From NCBI RefSeq assembly GCF_014323565.1, contig NZ_CP058669.1, positions 1,763,501 to 1,827,500 on the forward strand: 64,000 nucleotides of DNA, written 5' to 3'. Below the pieces are notes generated by a model. It was not told where the DNA came from. It saw nothing but the letters and a program-made list of their open reading frames with translations, and ran no database searches. A program made the position numbers and the translations under genes. This DNA is from Hyphobacterium sp. CCMP332. Lineage in GTDB: Bacteria > Pseudomonadota > Alphaproteobacteria > Caulobacterales > Maricaulaceae. This document shows positions 17,256-26,038 of the stretch, one piece after another (the stretch's first letter is position 1; each line of letters opens with the position of its first letter).

Positions 17256-17933
17256 CTATTCAACCGCAGAGGAAACGGCGCCGCTTTCATCATCGCGGCG
17301 CTGCGTGCCGGTGGGTTCACCCCGGCGATAGGTATCAAGGACGGTCTGACGGCGGCTGCCATCAGGCGCATCGGAATCGGTCGGGCCGATGAGATGATAG
17401 GGATCGCCCACCATCGCCGCACGGTTCTGCGCCATGAAGCAGCCAAAGCCGGCATAGGCCTGATTGTTGCGCTCGCGGACAAGATCATCCCACTGCCGGT
17501 TTTCACATTCGGCCGGCAATTCCGCGACATAGTGCAGATAGCTGACGATCAGAGGCGCATTGCCCATGCCCGACGCATTATAGGGGCCTTCTTCGGTATA
17601 GCGGGCGGAAACACCTTGCGAATCGAGGAAAGCCCGCAATTCGCTCAACGCCGAATGCGCAGCGGCATCTTCACTGCCACCATGCGGATAGGACACAATG
17701 ATCGGGCCGTGACCATTGGATTTGTAATGATCGACAAAGGCCTGGAACATGCCCAGCTGTGACCACAGAAGGCCATTGGCCTCCGCATCCACAAGCAAGT
17801 CCATACGGGCCGCTTCCTGCACCGGACGTGCTTCCGGAAAGCCGATCAGATTGGTCGTTGACGTTCCCGTTGTCCCGCAGGCAGCGAGAAACGCGGCGGG
17901 AATGAGGGCGGTGAGGGTTTTTATCATCTTCAT
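17256..17933 (-). CDS. cpaD: Tad pilus assembly lipoprotein CpaD
   Basis: 225 residues. The signal peptide ends in a lipobox (LAAC, Cys19); the start at 17933 has GGGGAGAAGG upstream. The body shows CpaD-family features: VDHYKSNGHGPIIVSYPHGG, then a paired-Cys region CENRQWDD and FGCFMAQNRAAMVGDPYHLI. CpaD is a periplasmic or outer-membrane lipoprotein needed for assembly of the Flp pilus and, in Caulobacter, for pilus-dependent phage entry. It is located between secretin cpaC and cpaE, the standard order. Confidence 0.88.
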   Translation of the reverse strand: MKMIKTLTALIPAAFLAACGTTGTSTTNLIGFPEARPVQEAARMDLLVDAEANGLLWSQLGMFQAFVDHYKSNGHGPIIVSYPHGGSEDAAAHSALSELRAFLDSQGVSARYTEEGPYNASGMGNAPLIVSYLHYVAELPAECENRQWDDLVRERNNQAYAGFGCFMAQNRAAMVGDPYHLIGPTDSDAPDGSRRQTVLDTYRRGEPTGTQRRDDESGAVSSAVE

Positions 17934-17945
17934 GTGCCTTCTCCC

Positions 17946-19403
17946 CTAATCGATCAGAAATCCGACAGGACCGGTCCATGACCGGCCTTCTGTCTGGGCG
18001 CCCGGCACCGCATAGGCGCGGTTGATATTGCCGAAGACAAAGGTTTCCAGTTCACTTGCCGCACGGAAGCCGTCCAGCGGCGTTGCCGCGTCATTCTGGT
18101 TGATCGGATCGACCAGGTACGGCGTCACGATCACGACCAGCTCGGTTTCCTGATTCTCGAAGTCACGAGAGCGGAACAGCGCGCCCAGCACCGGCAAATT
18201 CTGGACACCTGGCACGCCGTCGAGGTTCTGGCGGGTTTCTTCCTGAATGAGGCCGGCCAGAACGAGGCTGCCGCCGGAGGGCAGCTCTACCGTTGTTTCG
18301 GCGCGATTGACATTCAGACCCGGTATCGTCAGCCCCGGCACCGTGCCGATCACATTGCCCTGGTCATCGGTCACATTCTGCGAGCCCAGCTCCAGCGAGC
18401 CCTGATTGGTCAGCTCGGAAATCTCCGTCGAGATCCGCAGCGAAATACGGCCTTCCGAGAGCACGACCGGCGTGAAGCCGAGCCCGACACCGAATTGCTT
18501 GTATTCGACGGTGATATTGCCATCGCGGTCACGGCCGACGGGCACCGGGAATTCACCGCCCGCCAGGAAATTGGCGGCTTCACCGGAAATCGCCGTCAGA
18601 TTGGGTTCCGCCAGCGTGCGCACCAGACCGACACGTTCGAGCGCCTGGATCAGGGCTCCGGCAGAGCGAATGTCGCCGCCGCCTGTATTGGTATAGTCAA
18701 ACTGTCCGCTGACACCGCTCAGCGCCCGGCCGACCAGCGAGAATTCCTGCTCGGTCGCGACATTGAAGGCGACATCATCGAGCTGCCCGGCTGCTGACAG
18801 ATTGATGCCCAGCTGGCGAACAATCGTGCGCTGCATTTCCACAATACGAACCGACAGCATGACCTGTTCGCGGCCCTCGATCGACAGCATGGACAGCACA
18901 TTTTCCGGATTGTCCGTCCAGCGTTGCGCCAGGCGCAGCGCCGTATCGGCTTCGGCCGCGCTGCGCACCGAGCCGGACAGGACGATATGATTATTCATGG
19001 CCTCGGCCATCACCACACGATCCGGGAGGAAACGATCCAGCGCTTCCTGCAGGGCGCGCATGTCCCGCTCGACACGGATATCGAGATCAAGGATCAGTTC
19101 GCCGTCCGCATCAAAGAAGAAGGCATTGGTCTGGCCGATGGCCTGTCCCAGCAGATAGGCGCGGGTCGGCGTGCGGATCACCGCATCGGCCACTTCGGGA
19201 TTGGTCACCAGGACGTCCACCGCATCCACCGGCAGGTGAATGATGGCGGCTTTGCTCAGCGGCAGGTTCAGGACTTCGGAGGCCGGGCCGTAACCTGACC
19301 GCGTGATATAGACCTGCATGGTCGTCGATTCGGTGGCCGATTGCGCCAAGGCGATTCCCGCAGGAAGCATTGTCACCAGCGCGAGTATGAGGGCGCGTAA
19401 CAT
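17946..19403 (-). CDS. cpaC: Tad pilus outer-membrane secretin CpaC (RcpA)
   Basis: 485 residues. The start at 19403 is fixed by AGGAGG five bases upstream and gives a signal peptide MLRALILALVTMLPAGIALAQ. Residues ~30-110 are a pilus-type N domain (PLSKAAIIHLPVDAVDVLVTNP), followed by a BON/N1-like domain (to ~190) and the secretin domain (about 235-440), including PNLTAISGEAANFLAGGEFP and VPGVQNLPVLGALFRS. CpaC forms the ring through which the Flp pilus passes. The same N-domain occurs in the separate protein at 21465-21950. Confidence 0.93.
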   Translation of the reverse strand: MLRALILALVTMLPAGIALAQSATESTTMQVYITRSGYGPASEVLNLPLSKAAIIHLPVDAVDVLVTNPEVADAVIRTPTRAYLLGQAIGQTNAFFFDADGELILDLDIRVERDMRALQEALDRFLPDRVVMAEAMNNHIVLSGSVRSAAEADTALRLAQRWTDNPENVLSMLSIEGREQVMLSVRIVEMQRTIVRQLGINLSAAGQLDDVAFNVATEQEFSLVGRALSGVSGQFDYTNTGGGDIRSAGALIQALERVGLVRTLAEPNLTAISGEAANFLAGGEFPVPVGRDRDGNITVEYKQFGVGLGFTPVVLSEGRISLRISTEISELTNQGSLELGSQNVTDDQGNVIGTVPGLTIPGLNVNRAETTVELPSGGSLVLAGLIQEETRQNLDGVPGVQNLPVLGALFRSRDFENQETELVVIVTPYLVDPINQNDAATPLDGFRAASELETFVFGNINRAYAVPGAQTEGRSWTGPVGFLID

Positions 19404-19413
19404 GTTCGGCCTC

Positions 19414-20262
19414 CTAGTTGTCACCGGCCGAGACCACACGGGCCTGACCATAGCGATAGACAACCATCTGATCCTCGTCGCGGAGCGGTTCGAAATCTTC
19501 GGGGTCCGGGCGATTCAGATTGGGGTTGGGTTGGCGCGAGACGAGACGGGGACCGCCTTCACCATCGGAAAGGCTGCGCAGCGACAGCGAGATTTCTCCG
19601 CGCGCGACCGCCAGAACAACCGCATTGGCCTGTTCCGGCGTCAATTCCAGCGTCGCGGTCTCGCCGACCACAACCCCTTCGGCATCCGGATCATCACCAA
19701 AGGACTGGTCGATGGCCAGAATGCGGGCATTCTCGACAACGGTTTCTGCCACGAAGAACCGGCGGCGTGTCGCGCCCTCTTCCTCGGCTTCATAGGACAC
19801 GATGACATCCACGCGGTCTCCGGGAAGGATGAATCCGCCGGCTCCTGTCTCCGCACTGATCGGGACGGAGGTGGCGCGCATGCCCGGTCCGAGCACAGCC
19901 GACATGAAACCGGCTTCCCCGGCCTGCAGAAGCTGGCGCGCCGATACCGGCTCGCCTTCCGATACCGCGCTGCGGACAACCGAGCCGGCAAAGGTCTCGG
20001 CGGCATCCGGATCACGATCTCTGCGTACCTGTGACGGGTTGACGGCATCCTGCGGCCAGGCCTGCCAGTAAAGGTCGCTGGCCTGCACGCGGGAGCCGAT
20101 TGGCAGATCACGGCGCGCGGCCAGAACTTCAACCGTGGCCGCTTCAACGATCTGTGGCTCGGTAGCCACCGGTTCGCTGGAAGACGACTGGTAGACAAAG
20201 TAGGCAGCAGCAGCAGCGGCCAGCGCAGCGGCGATCAGAACTATGATTCTTGCGGCGTTCAT
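19414..20262 (-). CDS. cpaB: Tad pilus assembly protein CpaB (RcpC)
   Basis: 282 residues with a single N-terminal membrane helix (about 5-24) and a periplasmic SAF/RcpC domain. Recognisable parts are VEVLAARRDLPIGSRVQASDL, VVRSAVSEGEPVSARQLL and GFILPGDRVDVIVSYE, then LELTPEQANAVVLAVARGEISLSLR. CpaB is a periplasmic beta-clip protein thought to act with the CpaC secretin. First gene of the contiguous cpaB-tadC block; about 110 bp separate it from cpaA. Confidence 0.9.
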   Translation of the reverse strand: MNAARIIVLIAAALAAAAAAYFVYQSSSSEPVATEPQIVEAATVEVLAARRDLPIGSRVQASDLYWQAWPQDAVNPSQVRRDRDPDAAETFAGSVVRSAVSEGEPVSARQLLQAGEAGFMSAVLGPGMRATSVPISAETGAGGFILPGDRVDVIVSYEAEEEGATRRRFFVAETVVENARILAIDQSFGDDPDAEGVVVGETATLELTPEQANAVVLAVARGEISLSLRSLSDGEGGPRLVSRQPNPNLNRPDPEDFEPLRDEDQMVVYRYGQARVVSAGDN

Positions 20263-20375
20263 CGGCGCGAATCCCCTCGGGTTACGCGCTCATCTCACCT
20301 GTAAATTCCAAAAGGGGAGTTAAGATTCGAATGTGATTGCAATCTATTGGGAAGGTTTCTTCACAAGTCGAAAAA

Positions 20376-20879
20376 TCACAGCACCGCCAGAAGGAAAATC
20401 TGACTGTCCGGAAGGGTCCACAAAGCGCCTGCAGCAAGGGCAATCCCGTAAGGCGCGGGCGCGCCATCAGCGAGCAAAGTGTCCGTCATCCAGCGCTGCG
20501 GTAATCCTGTCGCAGGTGCAGCCCGGCGCAGCATGATCAGCGCAACGGCCAGCAAACCGCCCATCAAGGCGGCTTTTCCAAGGAACATCAGGGCATCCGG
20601 CCAGCCAAACCAGAGCGCCGCTGCGGCGACAAGCTTGGCATCGCCGCCACCAATCCAGCCCGGGGCGAACAGCGCCATGCCGATCAGCAGGGCCACAACC
20701 CCGACCAGGAGGTGAAGCCCGAAATCCATCCAGCTCAGGCCGAGAAAAATCGCCGCGACAGGAAAAATCAGGGCGAGCGCCCCGCAGAGCCAGTTCGGGA
20801 TCGTGTAGCTCATGGCATCGCGCGCAGCGGCAAGCACCATGAGGAATACAAAAACCAATAAAACGAACTGACCCGCCAT
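20376..20879 (-). CDS. cpaA: Prepilin peptidase CpaA (A24 family)
   Basis: 167 residues, all membrane (about six helices). The start at 20879 follows CGGAGTGAAGAG. The two aspartates of A24 peptidases are present: one in the first loop (AARDAMSYTIPNW) and one in GWIGGGDAKLVAAAALW (GxGD). CpaA cleaves the leader of the Flp pilin and the TadE-like pseudopilins at the cytoplasmic face. It lacks the N-terminal methylase domain, as normal for tad peptidases. Lies between the pilin gene and cpaB. Confidence 0.92.
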   Translation of the reverse strand: MAGQFVLLVFVFLMVLAAARDAMSYTIPNWLCGALALIFPVAAIFLGLSWMDFGLHLLVGVVALLIGMALFAPGWIGGGDAKLVAAAALWFGWPDALMFLGKAALMGGLLAVALIMLRRAAPATGLPQRWMTDTLLADGAPAPYGIALAAGALWTLPDSQIFLLAVL

Positions 20880-20976
20880 CTCTTCACTCCGGATGATTTT
20901 CCATTCTCTATAGAGCAACAGGCTTAACAATCGGTTGGCTGCGATCCAGGGGCTATCCCGATGGCAGCCGGATAGC

Positions 20977-21005
20977 AAAAGGGGCCGCCCGATGGGCAGC
21001 CCCTT
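20977..21005 (-). terminator. Intrinsic terminator after the Flp pilin gene
   Basis: On the minus strand GGGGCTGCCC and GGGCGGCCCC form a strong hairpin with an ATC loop, followed by TTTT. It lies 25 bp after the pilin stop and before cpaA. This would limit read-through from the highly expressed pilin gene into the assembly genes, a frequent pilA-cpa arrangement. Confidence 0.8.
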
Positions 21006-21029
21006 GAACGCTTTTGATTGTCTCGCGAA

Positions 21030-21188
21030 CTAGATCGCGTCGGCAACCGTCTGCATGTTGTCACGAACGCCGGTACCGAGCGCCGTCACGGCACCGATAA
21101 TAACCACAGCGATCAGAGCAGCGATCAGGCCATATTCGATAGCCGTTGCACCAGATTCATCTTTGAAAAAGCGAGTTACGATTTGCAT
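21030..21188 (-). CDS. pilA: Flp/PilA-type tad major pilin
   Basis: 52-residue prepilin. The start at 21188 has GGAGTAG 5 bp upstream; the longer frame from 21215 is not needed. A short basic leader (MQIVTRFFKDESG) is followed by the Flp motif with processing expected between Gly13 and Ala14 and the conserved Glu-Tyr pair at 18-19 (ATAIEYGLIAALIAVVIIG). The mature pilin is about 39 residues, mostly one hydrophobic helix, the fibre subunit of the tad pilus. A terminator follows; a long AT-rich promoter region precedes. Confidence 0.95.
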   Translation of the reverse strand: MQIVTRFFKDESGATAIEYGLIAALIAVVIIGAVTALGTGVRDNMQTVADAI

Positions 21189-21464
21189 TGGGTCTACTCC
21201 CGTGTTGCTAGCCACACATCCACTTCAAGGAGGCTTTTTGTCCCGACCTCTCTTGTCGTGTGCAATCAATAAAACACAGGACCGTTTAAAAGAGGTGAAT
21301 ACTCATACTTAATTTTCTACTAATATTTCGAACCGTGGTTTATAGTTAAATTTGACTGAAGAAAACAAGTGTAAATCGAATGTGATCTTCGAACCTTTCC
21401 GTTTAGAAAGTCTTCACGCGGCTGCGTTCTTATGGGGGGAACAGCGACACCCGTGGAGCACCCC
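21189..21464. promoter_or_regulatory. AT-rich divergent promoter region between the pilin gene and the plus-strand tad genes
   Basis: 276 bp that are clearly more AT-rich than the rest of the window, especially 21290-21380. Three TTAA half-sites (21286, 21309, 21346) and TAATATTT-type stretches are visible. None pair at the 7-bp spacing of a full CtrA box, so regulation by CtrA is only a possibility. It must contain promoters for both the pilin gene and the secretin N-domain gene. Confidence 0.5.
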
Positions 21465-21950
21465 ATGCGCAATGCCCTGACCGCCCTTGCCTGCCTTCTG
21501 TTTGCTCCGGCCCTGGCCGCCGCCGACCAGATGCTGGAAGTCGAGCACGCCGATGTTGTCCGTCTTCAGGCTTCAGCCTCCACCGTTATTATCGGGAATC
21601 CGGCGATTGCCGATGCCGTCATCCATGACCGGCGGACATTGATTGTCACCGGCCGCCTCTTTGGCCGGACGAATATCATCGCGCTGGATCGCCAGGGCCG
21701 GGTGATTTTCTCGGAAGACTTTGTGGTCGGCCCGTCAACATCCGGCCAGCTTGTCCTGCAACGCGGGACGGCCCGCACGACGATGACCTGTACGCCCAAT
21801 TGCGCGGCCAGCCCGACTGTCGGCGATGACACCGAAGCCTTCGACACGCTCACCGGCCAGCAAAGTGCGCGAATCGGCCTGGCCGGTGAAGCCACGGCCA
21901 TTACAGAAGACTCCCAGAGCCCGCGCCGTCTTGAAGGCGGCAATGAATAG
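21465..21950 (+). CDS. Exported pilus-type secretin N-domain protein
   Basis: 161 residues with signal peptide MRNALTALACLLFAPALAAA. Residues ~22-100 match the pilus assembly N-terminal domain found at the start of CpaC secretins (DVVRLQASASTVIIGNPAIADAVIHD, TLIVTGRLFGRTNIIALD). The protein then ends in a low-complexity tail with a close Cys pair (CTPNC) and no secretin domain. A free-standing copy beside tad genes is common in alphaproteobacteria and may be a periplasmic accessory of the CpaC ring. Start 21465 has GGAG about 8 bp upstream. Confidence 0.82.
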   Translation: MRNALTALACLLFAPALAAADQMLEVEHADVVRLQASASTVIIGNPAIADAVIHDRRTLIVTGRLFGRTNIIALDRQGRVIFSEDFVVGPSTSGQLVLQRGTARTTMTCTPNCAASPTVGDDTEAFDTLTGQQSARIGLAGEATAITEDSQSPRRLEGGNE

Positions 21951-22038
21951 GGCGCCTTAGCGCGCCATTAACCCTGCCTCTTCACGCGGGTTTAAAAGCT
22001 TCATGTATAGAAAGAGTGCTGACTTCCGGAGCCGGATC

Positions 22039-22566
22039 ATGCACAGGACAGGTTTCTTCAAATCCTTCCGTAAAAATCGCGATGGCGCGACCGCCGTCGA
22101 GTTTGCGCTGATTGCCGGCCCGTTTTTCTTTTTTCTGATGGCCCTGATCGAGATTGCGGCCGTCTTCTTTGCCGAAACCGTTATCGAGAATGCCGTTCTG
22201 GAATCGGCACGCCTGATCCGCACCGGCCAGCTGCAGGGCGGCGGCGGTGATGCGGCCAGTTTCCGGACCGAGGTCTGCGACCGGATCGAAGTCATCGCCA
22301 ATTGCGACGAGATGGTCTTTGAGGTTGCGGTCTTCGAAGATTTCGACGCGATCAATCCAACCCCGCCCATTGCCGACGATGGAACGCTGAATGGCGGCAA
22401 TATGGGCTTCGATCCCGGCAGATCCGGCGATATCGTTCTGGTCCGCGTCTACTATTCCTACCCGTTGATCCTGCCGAACATGTTCGGCGCAGCCGGCAAC
22501 CTTCCGGACAATCGCCGTCTGATCCAGTCCTCCACCGTATTCCGGAACGAGCCCTTCGATGATTAG
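22039..22566 (+). CDS. tadE: TadE-like pseudopilin
   Basis: 175 residues. The start at 22039 has GGAG ~8 bp upstream. The N-terminus is a basic leader followed by DGATAVEFALIAGPFFFFLMALIEIA, the TadE prepilin-like motif with Gly before the cleavage site and conserved Glu. The rest is a periplasmic domain with two cysteines (CDRIEVIANC). Pseudopilins TadE/F are processed by CpaA and are needed for pilus assembly. It overlaps the start of the next TadE-like gene by 8 bp. Confidence 0.88.
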   Translation: MHRTGFFKSFRKNRDGATAVEFALIAGPFFFFLMALIEIAAVFFAETVIENAVLESARLIRTGQLQGGGGDAASFRTEVCDRIEVIANCDEMVFEVAVFEDFDAINPTPPIADDGTLNGGNMGFDPGRSGDIVLVRVYYSYPLILPNMFGAAGNLPDNRRLIQSSTVFRNEPFDD

Positions 22567-23095
22567 GTCAGCGCGCACATTCCTCCGCCGCCTCGGCGGC
22601 AATCGCGACGGCGTCTCTGCGGTAGAGTTCGCCCTCATCGCCCCGGTCATGGTCCTGCTCTATCTTGGTATGGTCGAGATCTCGCTGGCTCTGTCGGTGG
22701 ACCGCAAGGTCACCAATGCCGCCAGTGCCATCGCCGACCTGATCGCACAGGATGATGTCATCACCGATGGCGAGATGATCAACATTCTCAATGCCAGCAG
22801 AGCCATCATCGCCCCCTATGACACCGATCAGTTCGCGGTTCGTATCTCCAGCGTCTCCATGGATCTGACGGGTGATGTCGCGGTTGACTGGAGCGATGCC
22901 CGCGGCACGCTGGCCCGGGCTGAAGGCTCCCAGCCGACCCTGCCCGCCGGCCTGCTCAATCCGGGCCGCTCGATCATCTGGGTGGAAGTCGCCTATGCCT
23001 ATGATGCCCCGTTCCGGGAAATCACGGGTGATTTCAACATCGAGGAAGAATTCTTCCTGCGTCCGCGCCAGTCTCTGGTCGTCAGCCGCGACTGA
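22559..23095 (+). CDS. Second TadE/TadF-like pseudopilin
   Basis: 178 residues. The leader is followed by DGVSAVEFALIAPVMVLLYLGMVEI, the TadE family membrane segment, then a periplasmic domain that includes LSVDRKVTNAASAIADLIAQDD, a feature shared with TadF-type proteins. Its ATG lies inside the last codons of the previous gene, so the two are translationally coupled. It could be named tadF or tadG by position, but no VWA domain of a full TadG is present. Stop abuts convergent pabC with no spacer. Confidence 0.85.
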   Translation: MIRSARTFLRRLGGNRDGVSAVEFALIAPVMVLLYLGMVEISLALSVDRKVTNAASAIADLIAQDDVITDGEMINILNASRAIIAPYDTDQFAVRISSVSMDLTGDVAVDWSDARGTLARAEGSQPTLPAGLLNPGRSIIWVEVAYAYDAPFREITGDFNIEEEFFLRPRQSLVVSRD

Positions 23096-23893
23096 TCAGA
23101 GATCAGCAGCCTGCAACCGGACAAGGATGCCTGAGGCCAGCTCAAAGACCTGTCCGTCGATCCCGGACACCGGCATGACACCGCCCACAGAATTCGTGAT
23201 CCATACCGATTGCGCCGTCATTAGCGCATCCGGCCCGGCCTCAACCTCCTGGGTCACCCTTCCCGCCGCCTCCAGCCAGCCCAGAACGCATTGGCGCATG
23301 ACGCCATTGCGGATGCCGCACGCTGTTGCGGGCGTATAAACCTGCCCGTCCCGCTCCCAGAACAGATTGGCGCTATCGGCCCCGGACACAAGGCCCGATT
23401 CCGTCAGCAGAAGGGCCACATTACAGCCGCGCGCCATGGCCTCGCGGCGGGCGGCCAGATTATCGGCATAGCTGAGCGTCTTGAACCGCGCCGCCAGACT
23501 GCTGGCCGAACGGCGCAGTGCGACCGTTGCCAGCCGCACAGCCGCCGGGCGGGGTGGCACGGGAAAATGCTCGAAGAACAAGCGGACATACGGCTCAATG
23601 ATCGGCGCAAGACCGCGCCCACCCGGCCCGCGGGTCAGGATCAGCTTGCCAATCCGCTCATCGTCCGCATCCGTCACTCCGGCGATTGCGCGCTCGATGG
23701 CGGCCCAGTCCGGCACCGGCAGTTCCAGGGCCTCACACCCCGACGCCAGCGATTTTGCATGAAGCGCGGAATGACGGATCCGGCCGTGTGCGATACGAAA
23801 CGTCTCGAACACGCCATCGCCCAGGAGAAATCCGCGATCCTCCACCGGCAGGCCGTCAATCGGCCGGGCCACTCCATCTGTCAACGCCCACAT
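23096..23893 (-). CDS. pabC: Aminotransferase class IV, aminodeoxychorismate lyase-type
   Basis: 265 residues. A PLP fold-type IV enzyme: DRGFLLGDGVFETFR, then the probable PLP lysine K138 in ARFKTLSYADNLAARREA, and later ANLFWERDGQVYTPA and GIRNGVMRQ. With pabB directly upstream, the likely role is release of 4-aminobenzoate and pyruvate from aminodeoxychorismate for folate synthesis. A branched-chain or D-amino acid aminotransferase cannot be excluded from sequence alone. The start (ATG 23893) overlaps the pabB stop by one base (TGATG). Confidence 0.85.
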   Translation of the reverse strand: MWALTDGVARPIDGLPVEDRGFLLGDGVFETFRIAHGRIRHSALHAKSLASGCEALELPVPDWAAIERAIAGVTDADDERIGKLILTRGPGGRGLAPIIEPYVRLFFEHFPVPPRPAAVRLATVALRRSASSLAARFKTLSYADNLAARREAMARGCNVALLLTESGLVSGADSANLFWERDGQVYTPATACGIRNGVMRQCVLGWLEAAGRVTQEVEAGPDALMTAQSVWITNSVGGVMPVSGIDGQVFELASGILVRLQAADL

Positions 23894-25164
23894 CAATCCG
23901 CCTCCAGAGCGCTCTGGAGCGCGCTCAGCTTCTGCAGCGTCTCTTCATACTCGGCTTCAGGTTCGGATTCGATGGTGATCGCTCCGCCCGACCGCGCCGC
24001 AATCTGCCAGTCGCTATCGGTGCGGATGAGGTCCAGCGTCCGGATCATCACATTGAAATCCATCGCCTGACCGCCCTCCCCGATCCAGCCCAGCGCGCCG
24101 CAATAGGGCCCGCGCCGCGCCTGTTCGGCGGCGGCGATCAGCTCCATCGCCCGGATTTTCGGTGCGCCCGTAATCGAGCCGGGCGGGAAGGCCGCCGTGA
24201 TCAGATCCAGCGCGTCCCTGCCCGACTGCAACCGGCCTTCCACGGTCGAGACCAGATGATGGACATTGGCATAGCTTTCCACCGCATTGAGGCGCGGCAC
24301 GCGGATACTGCCCGGCATGCAGACGCGGGACAGATCATGGCGCACCAGATCGACGATCATCAGATTCTCCGCCCGGTCCTTGGCGCTGGCCGATAGCGCT
24401 TCCGCTTCGGCCCGGTCGGCGGCCGGATCGGCCCGGCGCGGGCGCGTCCCCTTGATCGGCCGGCTTTCAACCCGGCCGGCCTCCAGCTTCAGGAAACGCT
24501 CGGGAGAATTCGTGATCACCACATGATTGCTTTCGGGCCGGAACCAGGCCGCATGCGGGGCATCGCTTTGCGCGATCAGACGCAGGAAAACCGCCCAGGG
24601 ATCTCCCTGCAAACGCCCGGTAAAGCCCTGTGAGAGATTGGCCTGATAGATGTCCCCGGCGCGAATGTGATCGATCAATGTCTGGCAGGCCGCCAGATAG
24701 GCCTCTCGCGGCCAGACGGGACGGACCTGTCCGCACGCCGGTTTCGCCGGTGGTCGCCCGATATGCAGCCCGGTTTTCAGGCGCGCGCGGCCTTCTGCAC
24801 TGCCCTCAAGCGTCAGGCTCTGCTTTACCGGATCGAACACCGCCCAGGCCGGATAGACTCCCAGCCGGACCAGCGGAAACCATTTGTGAGGGGCGCCGAG
24901 TTTCGGCTCGAGCACTGCGCCGAACTCATAATCAAAAAGACCGGCCAGCTGATACCCTTCCGCCAGAACCGTTCGCGCACGGTCCAGAAATGCCGCCAGA
25001 TCGTCGCCCGGCCAGAAGGTCAGATGATCAATGGCGAGGGCATAAAGCCGGGATTGCGAGCGCTGCCCGCCCTGAAGCAAGAGCGAACCGTCCTGTATGC
25101 GAAAGGGCGCAAAGGCCTGCTCCGGCGCGATCCAGTCAAGCTGTTCCGAACCGGATGCGCTCAC
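23893..25164 (-). CDS. pabB: Aminodeoxychorismate synthase component I
   Basis: 423 residues, a chorismate-utilising enzyme. The C-terminal half holds the family signature blocks: AGDIYQANLSQGF, SRPIKGTRPR, VDLVRHDLSRVC, PPGSITGAPK and a final GAL GWIG/NVMIRTL region. PabB converts chorismate to 4-amino-4-deoxychorismate with ammonia from a PabA amidotransferase, which is not in this window. The PIKGTRPR lysine motif favours PabB over TrpE. Overlaps the phosphatase gene upstream by 4 bp (ATGA) and pabC downstream by 1 bp, so the three are one operon. Confidence 0.92.
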   Translation of the reverse strand: MSASGSEQLDWIAPEQAFAPFRIQDGSLLLQGGQRSQSRLYALAIDHLTFWPGDDLAAFLDRARTVLAEGYQLAGLFDYEFGAVLEPKLGAPHKWFPLVRLGVYPAWAVFDPVKQSLTLEGSAEGRARLKTGLHIGRPPAKPACGQVRPVWPREAYLAACQTLIDHIRAGDIYQANLSQGFTGRLQGDPWAVFLRLIAQSDAPHAAWFRPESNHVVITNSPERFLKLEAGRVESRPIKGTRPRRADPAADRAEAEALSASAKDRAENLMIVDLVRHDLSRVCMPGSIRVPRLNAVESYANVHHLVSTVEGRLQSGRDALDLITAAFPPGSITGAPKIRAMELIAAAEQARRGPYCGALGWIGEGGQAMDFNVMIRTLDLIRTDSDWQIAARSGGAITIESEPEAEYEETLQKLSALQSALEAD

Positions 25165-25925
25165 CGGGCTATCAGATTGGCCCGGACCGCCGCAACTTCG
25201 TCTTCCGTCAGGCCGAGCACGTCGGTGACATAGCTTTCCGCCGAGCCGATCTCGTCAAAGGCCTCGTCCAGATATTCGGCTTTCACGCCGAGGAAGACCC
25301 GCATCGACTCTTCCGGCACCTTGCGCTCATAGGTTTCCTCGATCCGCTTGTGGATCAGCGGTACCAGCAGGTCATAATCGACCGCCGTATTGGTCATCAG
25401 ATAATCATCATAGATGTCGTCTTTCGAGGCGCCCGCCAGTGACAGGGCCAGCGCGCAGAACAGGCCGGTCCGGTCCTTGCCCGCCGCACAGTGAACGACA
25501 AAGCCCTCATCGGGGCCATGCGTGGCGAGCTCGCGCAATCCGGCGGTAAACACCTCCTGATTACCCTTCTCGTTCGGCAGGCGGCGATAGGTCGAGCGCA
25601 TGAAAGTGGCCACGCCGTCTGCACTCATATCCCCGGTGCGTAAAAACCGCATATGCGGCGGCTCGGCATGACCGGCGACATCCGATTGCAGGACGCGGAA
25701 ACCATCGCCCCAGCTCGACGGTTCATTGTCGCGTTCGCGCGGGCGGCGCAAATCGGCCACCACCGAAATATTGAGCGCATCAAGCTTGGCCCGGTCCGCA
25801 TCGGTCACATTGTGAAAATGCCCGGAGCGATAGAGCCCCGAGCGGACGCGCGTCCCGTCCCGTCCGGTGTAATCACCGAAATGGCGGAAGTTGCGAATGC
25901 CTTCAAATTCAAGAACACGGCTCAT
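25161..25925 (-). CDS. Tyrosine/dual-specificity protein phosphatase family (DSP/PTP loop protein)
   Basis: 254 residues, cytoplasmic. An N-terminal NFRHFGDYTGRDGTRVRSGLYRSG block and VVADLRRPRERD precede the phosphatase P-loop HCAAGKDRTG with nucleophile Cys146 and Arg152. This layout matches the bacterial Y_phosphatase3 family, which acts on phosphotyrosine, lipid phosphates or small phosphoesters. The substrate is unknown. First gene of the phosphatase-pabB-pabC operon, coupled by a 4-bp overlap; a folate-related substrate would be speculation. Confidence 0.87.
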   Translation of the reverse strand: MSRVLEFEGIRNFRHFGDYTGRDGTRVRSGLYRSGHFHNVTDADRAKLDALNISVVADLRRPRERDNEPSSWGDGFRVLQSDVAGHAEPPHMRFLRTGDMSADGVATFMRSTYRRLPNEKGNQEVFTAGLRELATHGPDEGFVVHCAAGKDRTGLFCALALSLAGASKDDIYDDYLMTNTAVDYDLLVPLIHKRIEETYERKVPEESMRVFLGVKAEYLDEAFDEIGSAESYVTDVLGLTEDEVAAVRANLIAR

Positions 25926-26038
25926 GAATGTCTGCTACTGGACCCGGCCGCAAAGGGCAAGACGCTCCAAAAAACAATCGCCCATTCGGGTGAAAAAACA
26001 TGTGAAATCCGCAAACGGGAAATGGCCGGCCAACCGCC

